A stretch of 64,000 nucleotides of DNA, from positions 3,304,327 through 3,368,326 of the forward strand of contig VWZX01008936.1 in assembly GCA_013399015.1 (NCBI GenBank). The letters are read 5' to 3'. The DNA is from Galbula dea. Lineage: Eukaryota; Chordata; Aves; Piciformes; Galbulidae. Below the pieces are notes generated by a model, which saw only the letters and a program-made list of their open reading frames with translations, was not told where the DNA came from and ran no database searches. Made by a program: the position numbers and the translations under genes. Shown one piece after another: positions 12,929 to 23,970 of the stretch (its first letter is position 1; each line of letters opens with the position of its first letter).

Positions 12929-14402
12929 TGCCTTGCTTGCTGAAATGTGCTAGTGATAGGTGACAGGCCAAGTACTCATATTTGGGAAAATCGGTGTGAG
13001 TGATGAAATATGTTTAGCAGTTACCCAATATAAATGTGCTGCTTTCAGTCTGCTCCATAACTCAAAAAGAGCAGTAGTGTCTCTGAATTTTCTCTATATC
13101 CAAGCTAGCAGTGCTGCTAAGGCTGTAAGAGCTCAAGTGCCATTGCTGTGGAGTAAAAACCACTGGAACCTGACATACTTGTGGAGAGAGGCTTCCTACT
13201 CTTTGTGAGTCAGGCCACTGTTCTCCCTGTGCTGTGTAAATTTTGGAAGAGGTTGCTAGTGAATAGAGCAGTGAAGTCTGTATGTAGTAATTACTTTTTA
13301 AAATAAAATTCTGCAACTTAAAATGTGAATGTTCAGTGTATTCAATTAAAAGAGGAAGAAAACTGTTAGAGACCCAGCGAAGGATAAAAAAAAAAATATT
13401 CAAACAGATTAAAACAAGAACACAATCGTGCTGAAACATCTTCACAATGTAGCCAATGCATTTTAAGTCCTTTGGAGCACACATAAGATTTGTAACTGTG
13501 AATCTGCATAAATTGTGTCATTCTTTAGGTGTTTACAGGCAGTCTGTGGCTCTAATTATAAACCTCAGTGTGAAATTATGTTGTTTTAACACTATAACGT
13601 GGTCTAGACTCAGTCTCACATCACCACGCTGCAAATACTGTGGAGATCTTGATAAAATGAGCCATCATAGTTACTCATTGTTATTTGCATTTATGTCTAC
13701 AAATGAAACCTGAGTTTGGGTTGTGCAAGATTTGCTGAAGGCTTGCATGTTGGCTCTCAGTACATTAACATAAATATGTTAGCTGCAGTATTTTCAGCTT
13801 AAGATCATTCTTGCACAAATTATTTAGAGACTTCTCCATGTCTGTTGAAAGGAGTGTGTGGGGCAGATTCAGCAGTTGGCAGCTTCAGTGTTTTTGCTCA
13901 CTAGACTTCATGTAATCAAGAGGATAATTTAATATAGCTTCCACCATAGGAATGTAGAATAAGATTAAAGACCCACAGAAAACGTTCTCAAAATCATTAT
14001 TTTCACTTGAAAACTCTTTTCCATGAGCTTGATAATGCTTGTATGCGAAGTAATGATGAGGCTTCTGTTTTGTGTGTATGAACAATTCTGAGACTTCAGG
14101 AACTGCTTTGAATTTTAAAATTAAATCTAACTTTAGAAAATGAAGGGAAGAATGACTTTTTTTAATGTAACTTTACTGACTTCAAGTGAACCTCTTCAAG
14201 TCTCCCATTCATGCTGAAGTCGTTAGAATTTTGTTACATCATTTGTTTCATATAAACCTATTAATAAGTCCCCTTGTTCACTCCACCTCCTGAAAACAAA
14301 ACACAGCTAAAACTGTAAGGCACACAATAAGCACCTGAAGATTTCTTTTGTAAGTTGAATCCAGCTGTGCTTCTCAGGATCCTTTTTTTTTTTTATTGCC
14401 AG

Positions 14403-14519
14403 TATGCATGTGAGACTGGGACTTGTCTCCTGTTGTAGGACGAGTTTTTGGTCTGTCAGTGAGAATGCTGAAAGCGGTGTTGCGTTTGTAGATGTTGGAG
14501 AGAGGAAAGGTGAGAGAAA
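14403..14519 (+). other. Candidate exon (splice-like borders)
   Basis: Upstream is a strong acceptor-like site: a 12-T run, then ATTGCCAG ending at 14402. Downstream is a donor-like GAAAG followed by GTGAGA from 14520. The 117 bases between have one uninterrupted frame beginning with ATG at 14404 (about 39 residues, ending in GERK). The opposite strand is also open here, so the coding reading is weak. The protein is not recognised. A spliced non-coding transcript or coincidence are both possible. Confidence 0.2.
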
Positions 14520-16105
14520 CCCTGAAAAAACGTTATGCCACTGGGAGAGAAAAGTTTGGTGTGATAGAAAAATCCTAGAGGGTGTCTCCAGTAGATTTAA
14601 CTGGGGGTGAGCACAATACACCTATACTAATCTGACAGGTCAGGAAACCTGAACGCTTCTTATGCTCCCAGCATAGCTGCCTAACCCTGCTTTTTCCAAT
14701 TTTAAGCCTTTTTCAATTCTGTAGAAGAAAATTTCGAATGAGGGCATGAGCAATATTTTGCTCTGAAGCATAGCTGGGTTAGAGATTTCCAAGATCTTGT
14801 AGATCTTAATGTGGAGCTTTGAATGAGCATAGCTTTCCCAGCTTGTTCGATACATCTGTCCTACTCTGAAAGTTCTGTTCAGCTGAGGAATAGATTTGGC
14901 ATATTTTTTAAAAAAATATTTATTTTGAAATGCAAGAAGGACTTATTTTTCTTTTCTATTTTTGTATGGATGAGTGGGAGTTACCTTGTGATGTCGCTCC
15001 TAACACTTCAAAGTATGGTCTTTGGTTTTCAGAAAGTTAGACAAATGTATGAGATCCTTTACCCAAAACAATAGATAACTACAGTTACCAAATGGTTACA
15101 CGTAAGTGTCTGCAGCTGTAAGAGAAAAATTGTTCAGCACAGCTGCTGGTTTCAAAAAATTCCAAAATATGCAGAGTTGGCTCTTTAGGGTTTGGGCTTT
15201 TGTTTTTTGTGTATGTAAGATACAAGATTTCACTATTAATTTTCTTTAAAAGTTTCACTAGTATTGTAACTTATTCAAATGTTTTTCAGAATCCTGTAAA
15301 CCAATGGTTTGTTTCATTGATCAAGTGAGAGTTGTGTGTAGGAAAGACTTTGCAATGACAATTGAAACTGTGCACACAATTGCAGAGTTTCCACTTTACA
15401 AGAAGTGATCCACAAAGCTGGAAGATATCATTAGGCTCGTGTTTATAACTCAGGATAGCCTTGTTTCACCAGACTTTCTTGCAAATTAGTTCCCAGATGT
15501 CAGAAATACTGTCTGGTTGCCAGATATTGCATAAACTTCTGAAGTGTGAGATATGACTTACTGCTCTTGCACTGACCTCAACTGTCAACAGGAAAATAAA
15601 TGATCATGAAATAGATTACATGAAGCCAAATTCAGAAAAGCAAACAATATCTTATTTTAAGTGGCCTTTGATTACGCAACTCTAACAGTAGTGGCTGAGA
15701 TGCATAATGTACCATTTCTCAACTACATTAGTGAAAAGCCTTGTATTCTTGGATAACCAGGAAACCTTTAGACAGGTTGGCAGCTGTGTTTAAATCTCTA
15801 GCTATCTGACTTCCAACAGCATTTGTGTGGAATGTAGAAATGAAAACTAATACTTTTAAAGTTGATCTTGGGTGAGGAAGTGGCTCCTAAGCCTGTGTCT
15901 TGGCTTGTTGACATTGTCTTTCTAAGATCAGATGTTTCCAACTTGTGCTCTATGCATTTTACTACAAAGTGTTGTGGAGTACAAGCTATCTCAATGTTAC
16001 GAGTAAAATACCTCTGCCCAATATCATATGCAGTGTGGCAATCTGAGAGTGACCTCTTTGGAAAGGTCAGACTCTCATCGCTGGGCTTACCTTACTTGGG
16101 CTTAC

Positions 16106-16268
16106 CTCAAGAAGATCAGGCTGCTCTGTCTGTATGGTACTAGTTTTGTGTTGGTCTTGGAGATAGGGATGTTGAAATGTAGACCCTGTCACAGAGACCT
16201 CTCACTCATTCCCAGAGTAGACCAGAAATCTCCTGGACAAGACTGTAGCTGGGGAAGGCCTTCATGTC
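16106..16268 (-). other. Candidate non-coding exon
   Basis: Read on the minus strand, a pyrimidine-rich acceptor-like site ending TTCCTCAG (16276-16269) is followed by 163 bases and then a strong donor-like CTTGAG followed by GTAAGC. A second GTAAGC string lies 15 bases further, produced by a small tandem duplication (two copies of GGGCTTACCT-like sequence on the + strand, 16083-16108). All three minus-strand frames contain stops, so if it is an exon it belongs to a non-coding RNA or an untranslated region. Confidence 0.25.
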
Positions 16269-16832
16269 CTGAGGAAGTAAGGAACTGGTGTATCCAGTGG
16301 TGGTTCAATGGGTCAGCTGTGTTGTAGCAGCTGGCATATATTTCTTGCTGAAATTGTCAGTTTCCCTTCATCCTTTGCTTCATCCTGTTTTCCCTTGTCA
16401 CTGCAGTTTATAATGTAAGGCTTAGCATTTTGAGGTGTGTGCACTAGAGCTGTAGTCTTTCATGCAGACACTTTTTTTTTTTCTATTGACTTGATTGACT
16501 TCTGTAGCAGAGGCACTGTTGGTTTTTTTTGTGGTGGGTTATTTTGTTTCTGTGTGTGTTTTTCCCATTTAATCCCAGTCCTGCAGAATCTGTTGGGGTT
16601 GTTATTGTTAATCATGGTACTCAAAAATCACTGGCTGGTTCCTAGGGCACCTGGATTATTTTTTTTTTTTTAAACAAAATGTTATTTACTTTCTATTTCA
16701 TGGATTTGGGCAAAACTGTTCTCATGTTTGTAAGATCTCTGCCTGAGATGAGCCTTAAAAACTTTCTAAAGTGAGATTCTTTTAAAAGCTAATGTTTCTA
16801 GAAACACAAATGCATAATGCACTTGCAGGTAG

Positions 16833-17337
16833 TATCACAGAATGTTAGGGGTTGGAAGGGACCTCTGGAGATCATGTAGTCCAATCTCCTGTCAGAGCAG
16901 GTTCACCCGGGTGCTGGCCTGAGTCATAAAGACCAAAGTAAAGGTATTCAGTAATTCTACCTTCTCTGCATCCTCTGTTATGGTGGCACCTGCCTTGTTC
17001 AGCAGCAGACCCATATTTACTCTAATTTTTTCTATCAGAATATACTTGAAGAAACCTTTCCTATTCACCTTGAGATTCCTCACCAGGTTTAATTCCAAGG
17101 AGGCCTTAGTTTTTTTTTGTTTCATCCCTGCATATTCTAACAATGCTTTTGCAATCCTTCCAAGTGGTCAACCCCTTTTTCCAAGCACTGTAAAACTTCC
17201 TTCTTCCACCTGAGCTTTTTCAGAAGCTCCTTGCTCAGCCACTCAGGTCTCCCACCTCCCTTGCTCAATTTATTGCACTTGGGGATACACAGATCCTGAG
17301 CTTGGAGGAAGTGATACTTGAATATCGGCTGCCCCTG
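16833..17337 (-). mobile_element. Rearranged CR1 LINE: 3' tail joined to ORF2 interior
   Basis: On the minus strand the element reads from part of ORF2 (17337 down to about 16906) directly into the last ~70 bases of a CR1 3' end (about 16905-16835, ending in a TTCTGTGAT octamer). In an intact element these parts are separated by the reverse-transcriptase domain and most of the 3' untranslated region. The copy has therefore lost a large internal piece, or two CR1 insertions have been fused. The junction falls close to 16905. Typical avian CR1 otherwise; there is no functional coding capacity. Confidence 0.85.
16892..17337 (-). pseudogene. CR1 ORF2 remnant, endonuclease-RT linker region
   Basis: The minus-strand frame from 17143 downward contains KASLELNLVRNLKVNRKGFF, followed by KYI, GLLLNKAG and EKVELLNTF. 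This is the well-known segment of CR1 ORF2 between the endonuclease and reverse-transcriptase domains. Upstream (17150-17337) other frames give GGGRPEWLSKELL and, further out, FLQAQDLCIP-like readings of the same region, so at least one frameshift separates the two parts. ORF2 normally encodes an endonuclease-reverse transcriptase of roughly 900-1000 residues; only about 140 residues are represented. Dead copy. Confidence 0.85.
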
Positions 17338-17408
17338 TCCTTTATACTTGTTGTGTAGTAACTCCCTTGATTATTCCGTGTGTTTGTAAAGCTGATAGTT
17401 ATTGGTAG

Positions 17409-17455
17409 CTAGCTATAGTTGTGGTATAGCTAGATACCTGTTGCACCTACAGGTA
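17409..17455. repeat. Two consecutive short inverted repeats
   Basis: The first hairpin is CTAGCTATA (17409-17417) with TATAGCTAG (17425-17433) and a 7-base loop. The second begins two bases later: TACCTGT (17435-17441) with ACAGGTA (17449-17455), also with a 7-base loop. Both stems are perfect. They lie about 70 bases beyond the CR1 remnant. No known element type is assigned. Confidence 0.6.
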
Positions 17456-17699
17456 CCTATAGTTGTCCATACACATATGGATGAAGTTATGGCTGATTAG
17501 ACAGCTGGTCAAACAAGCAACTTAAGATGACATTAAAAAAAAGTCTGCACAAACTGGACTAGAGAACTAGTTAGATGGACTCAGTCTTGTACCCTTGGCT
17601 TTAACTTTGTTTTCAAATATCAAGCTCATTCTCCTGAATAAGAATGCCTTGATGTGTTACGCAGCAAAAATGTGAAGGAGTTGACTGTAGCTTGCAGCA

Positions 17700-18110
17700 G
17701 CACTGCCTTATTCCAAATTTGCAGACTAAAATGATTAATACTGGGCAGATGGCAGACAGTTTGCTGTAAATCATGCAGGATTGTCAGTTCACCATTCATT
17801 GAATCTCAGCTCTAAAAAGTGACACTGGGTTAATGATCTAATTTTGTACAGGGAGAATTGCATTCACAAAGTAGTTTTTCACTCAAATAGGTTTGTAAAA
17901 TGACTCTGTATGCTTTCTTAGGCTATTGTTATTTCTCCATTTAACTTAATTTGTTGTCTGTGTGCAGACTCATTAGTTGACTTCATAATCAAATTGCAAG
18001 TTTGGCCATAATTATGCAGTCACAAGTGGCTAATGGGTTCAACTCTAACTGTTAAGTTCTAGCTGAAAGAGCTGGGTAATTCCAGAGAGATTTTTTAAAG
18101 GAAAATTAAC
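17700..18110. promoter_or_regulatory. Possible conserved non-coding element
   Basis: This AT-rich, repeat-free stretch is dense in TAAT-type homeodomain cores (for example within 17735-17740, 17832-17841 and 18010-18016) and reads like the deeply conserved non-coding elements of vertebrate developmental loci. This is an impression from composition and motifs only. An alignment of several bird genomes would decide it. Confidence 0.15.
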
Positions 18111-18795
18111 TTCAATTGAGTTTTTTCATTTCTGAACTAAAAAGATAAGTGCTGATCAGAACTTAGGTCACTGTGTTCCTTTTTAAAAACTGCAAAATAG
18201 AGATTTAATGCGAAAATGCTATATATAAGCTACCTACCTACATTTTAACAAAAATTCCAGATCTCAGTACTCCAAATCTTGGTGGCTTTTTAACCCAGAT
18301 ATCAAAATAAATCTTTTGGGTAAACAAACCTCACCTAGTAGTTTACTTTTAATTTATGTAAGGTTTATGACCTTGTGTCTTTTTGTGTGGTTTAAACTTA
18401 TAGCTGGTGGGGGAGGGGAGATTTTTTGTTTGCTTGTTTTCAGTAAACCTGTTAGCATACCTACCTGAAATGCTTCCGTTTCACATGAATGTCATTCTGG
18501 CTTCCTTGCAACTTCTTGTGGAAAATAATCAATTGTACAGGGTTCCTCTCCCAGTCAGTTGAAGAGTAATAAATGTACCCTATGAGGCTAGGGGAATAAT
18601 GTTGTTTGGTTTGTTTAGAAAAACTAAGAGTTTTAAGGAATTCACAATTATTTTCCTTCTACTCCGTTTACTAGGATAGTATTTAGAAAAGACAGACTTA
18701 CACTTGAAATATTTTGGCTTTTATATGGCAGGCTCTAGTGCATGAAATAACATTTTGTTGTTGATGTTTTGAATAACATATAAAATGCTTATTTA

Positions 18796-18824
18796 ATATA
18801 TATATATGTATGTATATGTATGTG
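18796..18824. repeat. TA/TATG microsatellite
   Basis: Alternating TA steps pass into TATG units over about 29 bases. Simple sequence repeat with no coding content. Confidence 0.85.
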
Positions 18825-21800
18825 GTGATCTATACAGACAGCTATGAGAGTTTTGGAAGTAGCTGCTCCAGCAATTGATTTCTGTTAAACAGGGTTTTCA
18901 AACACAGGAGTGCTCTATTGGGAAAAAGTGTCCTTACTTCTAAACCAGATTTTCTTCCTCATATCTAGGCAGTCATTGTCATAAACTGGAAGACAGAAGA
19001 TCTGCAAAATTAAGCTTCACTTTCCCATTTCTACAACTTATCCAGGGTATTTCCTTCAATTTATAGGGATTTTCTTCTGTTCTCTGAATTATTTTTAAAT
19101 CTGGAATATCTGAGATCATTCCTTGGCAAAACCTTCCTTACGCTGATTTCTACCTACAATTCAAGTACTTTCTTAAGCCTTAAGATACTTTTTACGTGCA
19201 GTGATGTTTTTACAGAGTAGATATGTGATGAAAGAAACAAAATATGCTCAAGATGCAGTTCCCACCGTCTGCATTTAAATTCCAAAGCAGACACTGAGCA
19301 CACCTCTTCTTCTCTCTTTGTTAGTATAACAGGCCCTGAAAAAGGACCTGCATTGTTTTTTGTTAATGCCACTACTCTCCTCCCCCACTTTCCCTTAAAC
19401 ATCGGCCTTTTGAAGTGTGCTTGTGCTCTTTGATTGTTCTGCCTTTACCCTCTGTAGCCCAGGAGCAGTGGAAAATTCCCGTTGCCATCTCTGAAGCAGG
19501 ACTCTGATGGCATCTTCACAAACTCAGTAGTTTACAGCAAAATGAGATTAATAGGAACCAGGACAGTAGATCTAGAAGAAGTTGAGCTACTTTGCAGAGT
19601 TAGAACCAAGGAAAAGTTATTGTAAGCAAGAGAATAGTCTTGATAGTTCTATGTTAATATCTAACTGGGCTTTGTCCTAAATCAGAAATTCTTGAGACTG
19701 GATTATTGGAAAGGATGAGGTGAGCCAGCTGGCTTAAAGAGAAGGGAGACTACAGGATGTTGACTCTGCCATAGTTTTCTACATGAATGTTTCATGAAAC
19801 TGCTTAAAAGGCTTAATGGATCTTCCTGATTTCACATTCTATAAGCAGTTTGTGTGGCAATCATCACAAACCTTGGGAGTAACAGGAAAAGTACAGTTAT
19901 GTCTCTCATGGTTTGCTTCTTGAACAGTAAAGACAGATTCTGTATAAAGAATTTTGAAGATGCTTGTCCAAAGGAGTTTGTTCTTTGGCAGTTGAATGCT
20001 TACCTGAAAAGGTTTTAAGCATCTGTTAAAGACTGTTGTGAAGTAAAACTGAGCAAAAGACAGTTTCTGTACTGCATCTCGATGATCTCAGTACCTTCTA
20101 TACTTTCAATATGAGGTACTTTTGTGCATTGACATCCTTCTCTCAGATGTTAGGTTTTACCCTGATTTGTTTGAACTTATATGTAATGTTTTCTAAAGCC
20201 ACCTCCAAATGCGATAGAAGTACACATCATGAAATGACAGACTCTATTCTGTCTTCAAGAACTTGATGTGGCAGAAAAGACACTTTCTACAGTAAAATTT
20301 GCTGTTACAAAATATCAGAGGAAAATTTGAGAACACTCCATTTGTCTTCAAGGTCTTCTGAGAGTACTAGGTAACTTGTAATTTTGCTTTAACATTTACC
20401 ACTTTATGAAATGTCAATGAGGAAAGATCATAAAATGCAAGGAGCAAGAGAAACTCCAACAGTAGAGTCTATCCAGTTCAGAATAAAGACTAACTTCTGT
20501 TCATGTTGAAGTTTTAAAGCTACATTTATAGTGCAATGCCACTTCCTATGTATCATTTATCCTGCACTGTCATATCCTTTTTTTTCCCCACCTCTGGTTT
20601 TAGATGCTTATTTTTTTTGGAAAGAATATGTTGTTCTGTTCCTCTCTGCCTCTGTGGGCAAACAAGCTGAAGGGCATTGCCAAGAACATCAGACACTTCA
20701 GCTCAGAGGCTAATGGTTAACCCTCGGGTGTGTATAGTTTAGTACTATGTTCATGTTGTCTATAGGCTCCTACGTATCACAGGAGTGCTGAAAAGGAAGT
20801 AAAAGTGAATCTTATGGATCACTGTATTTTGTCAAGGAAAACTAAAAATGTGACCTGCTGTTCCCAGGCTTATTTTAAAGCTTGGTGTTGCATATGCAAT
20901 AATACCTCAGGGAAGAGTTACACATACATCATGAATACCTGCACAAGGCACATTTCATAGTCTGAACACCTGCATTATGCTAATTACTACAAGGTGCTGA
21001 GACTTAGTTGTCCAGAGAGACAAAAAGTTGATTCCTTGAAGAGCTAGGGATTCCTAGGGCCTGTTTATGGGATTTCCCTAAACTGCTGCCATGGGTCTGC
21101 AGAAGGGAGGAATACTGCAAGAGAACAGGGGAAAAATAGCTAATATTTTGACTATGTAGCAATATCTTATCCTGACAGTAAGGTGTCTCCCAGCATTTTT
21201 TCTTTCACTATCAGAATTGGCTTTTGGCATAAATGGCTACATTTTCAATTAGAAAACTCAGTAATGCCAAACAGTTTTGCATGAACTGGTCTTAAATCCA
21301 TATTGTTAATGCTCTTGTACTGCAGGGTACCTGGGAGCAAGGGCCACAACTTGTAGTTGCAGCTCAGCTAGTAGCTGTACAGAGACCTCTCTGCTGGAGT
21401 TCCTCAAAATCTGCTAATATTCTGTGAAGTAATTTCTGAGATAGCGTTGTTAACCCACACAACACAATATACTTTGTAACTCATTCAAATGAGAACAGAA
21501 AAAAAAATGCAGTGTCATATGTCCAGTCAGAAGTGCGGTGTAAACACAGTGAGTGTAAAATCACCTCCTGTGAACTACAGAGCCAAGAGCAAAGCAGTAA
21601 TCTCCCTGGATAATTATAATTCCTCTTACATTGATTTACTGTTTACAAGATCCTTGTGGTGTAATTTAAGAAGAGAAAAATATATAGTTCACCAGCATCA
21701 ATTTTCCTTTCTAAGCTGACCATTCCAGACAATTCCTTAGTTTTTCTTCCAGGTTTTGCATTTATCAATGGTGTTGGTCATTGGAAAAAAAATTCTTGTA

Positions 21801-23912
21801 GTTTCCTTACTTCAACTTCTCTTATTTTATTGCACTTATTGTTCCTTCCATTTTTCTTCCCCAGCTCCAGGGTTATTTGTTTTTAAAAAAGAGTATCATT
21901 CTTTCCAAGCTGTTGGTGCTCCCTTACAGCCTCTTAAACATTTCATGGCCAGATGAAGATAGGAGTTCAAACTCCAGATAGTCCCCAAATTTAGATCTCT
22001 TAAACTGAGTAGCTTTCTTTGATCCTAGCAAACATAAAAGAGGAAATAAGTTTTTGCTTACATAAGTACCTTGTGGGAGGAACAAATAATAGAAAGCTCT
22101 TGTCACCCCCATTTTACCTCTTGAACCTGGATGGCTATGCATGGTTACATCATGTGTACTCATTGTAGATGCTAAGAAACTGAAGGAAGGGCTGGTGTTA
22201 CTGGAGGTGTGATGCTCCTGTAGAAGACCGGTTTGTCCCTATCATTTTGAATTTACCCAGGTATTTGTCTAAATTTGACAATACAAAAAAATCTGCTGCA
22301 TGTGTTATGTCCTCCCCCCTTACTTTTAAATTTAAATGTTTTAACTAAAACTTGAAAGCCTATGTTATGCAAACTCTAGCCTTTTGGGAATGATAACAGT
22401 ATCTGTAACAGAGACATCCTGCTCCAGTATTGTATGCTTATCCTTCCTAGCCAACGTTCAACAAAACATGGATTTGTGGCAACAACGAAGACAAAAATCT
22501 TTGAAATGAAGCTCTTTGCCATACAGTCTTGAAAAGATAAATAGAAATAAATAACAGAAGTTAAATATTAAGGTTTTTCAGCAGGTGCACCTTAGTTAGG
22601 TTGAGTTGCACCGGAACAGGGCATTATCAATGAAGCAAAAATTGTCAGTAGATATCTTGTGTTGCTCTAGTGCTAGGTACTGTAAAGCAGTTAAAGATTA
22701 CTGTAAAATGGCAGAGTTTCAGTGCTAATTACAAGATTTGTAATAAATTCTCCCATGTCTATTCTCTACAACTTTCTCCTTAAAAGTTTACAAATGAAGG
22801 ACAAATGGAATACATGAAAAAAGTATGAATTGCAAACGCATGCTGTGGCTGAAAGTTGTCTAACATGGCAGAACTCTGCAGGGTTCATCCTTTTGAAGCC
22901 TGATTACTTAAGTTTTGTTTGATGTGAAACTGTATTTTAAAATTTAGATTTATATCTGAAGGAATGGGACCATCTCTATAGGTTACTTAAGAGCTTTATA
23001 CTAGTAGCCTGCTGTAAGGCAACAAATTAAAATAATTTTTAAAGCCAATTCAAGTATTTATTTTGTAATGTGTGTCAGACAGATTGAAACCTCTGTTAAT
23101 CCTGGGTAATTACTGCAACACTTTGCACAATTAGCTTCAAACTTTTAGGTCAACAGAATAATTACATAAAAAGATGAACCTGTTTCTCTTCCAACTCCCG
23201 TTTAAGGGGAATAATAAATTAGACTAAACAGATGCCATAGGTTTTATTTGGTTAAGAGGAAATTTATGGCCTAGTATTCTGTTGAATCACAATTTCATGT
23301 GCATCTGTTTTAAAAGTGGAGGTTGATTTCTAGGGGTTTTTTATATCAACTTTGCATTTTAGTAAGTTATTACTTTTAAAAAAGAAAAGACACTGGAATT
23401 CCAGAAAATATAAGCTCCACTCTGTATGGCCAGGTAGAATGATATTGAAACAGAGATTGAAAGCTTCCTTCTCTTCTATAGTGTGAAATGTTTTATGAAA
23501 TAAGGATTCAGTTTATTCTGATTTACTTTGGTGCAAATTTCCAATGTATACTTAGTTTAGAAATCAACATATAATTTGAAATGTCATCCTGTTGTTGAAA
23601 TCAATGTGCCCAATCCAAAGCCTAGCTTGGTCTTGACATGTAAGACACCTTTAAAAATTTATCCTATCCTAAAAAATATCATAGTTCTCTCCAGGTCTCT
23701 GTTCTTGAGGGGGATTTTTGTTTTTTTTGCTTTATAAGTTCATGATGAGTATTCCTTTATGCAACAACGTTGCATTGGATTAATTAAATATTAAGGTGTA
23801 CACATTATCTTTTAAATCTGAATTGCGTGTAGCAATTCAACACAAATACTCATGACGTTGAAAAAGATTTTTATCCTCCAGCAGCCCCTGAGCCTCATGT
23901 TTTTGGAGTGCA

Positions 23913-23970
23913 GGAATCATAGAATCATTTAGGTTAGAATAGACCTTAAAGATTATCAAGTCTAACCATA
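23913..23970 (-). mobile_element. CR1 LINE 3'-end fragment (old)
   Basis: On the + strand, ATCATAGAATCATTTAGGTT is followed by AGAATAGACCTTAAAGATTA and then AAGTCTAACC. This is the minus-strand view of a CR1 3' end with its ATTCTATGAT octamers. Several substitutions against the usual core (AGAATAGACC instead of GGAAGGGACC) suggest an older copy than the one at 11.1 kb. Only about 55 bases remain. Confidence 0.8.

Larger units (their letters stand above)
11227..16105. other. Non-coding unique DNA
   Basis: No gene recognised. It contains a 14-base T run (12271-12284), a CpG-dense spot with a hairpin (12.85-12.93 kb, listed separately), a 12-base T run that forms part of an acceptor-like site at 14383-14402, and ordinary AT-rich sequence. 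At 15554-15573 on the minus strand a 20-base segment sits between good acceptor-like and donor-like strings, but such microexons are expected by chance. Confidence 0.55.
17338..23911. other. Non-coding unique DNA with possible conserved elements
   Basis: No gene recognised. It contains a pair of adjacent hairpins (17409-17455), an AT-rich homeobox-motif-like stretch (17.70-18.11 kb), a TA/TATG microsatellite (18796-18824) and a long AT-rich stretch without repeats from about 22.3 kb. Open frames such as 21924-22163 (-) and 19154-19402 (-) are not recognisable as proteins. Confidence 0.55.
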
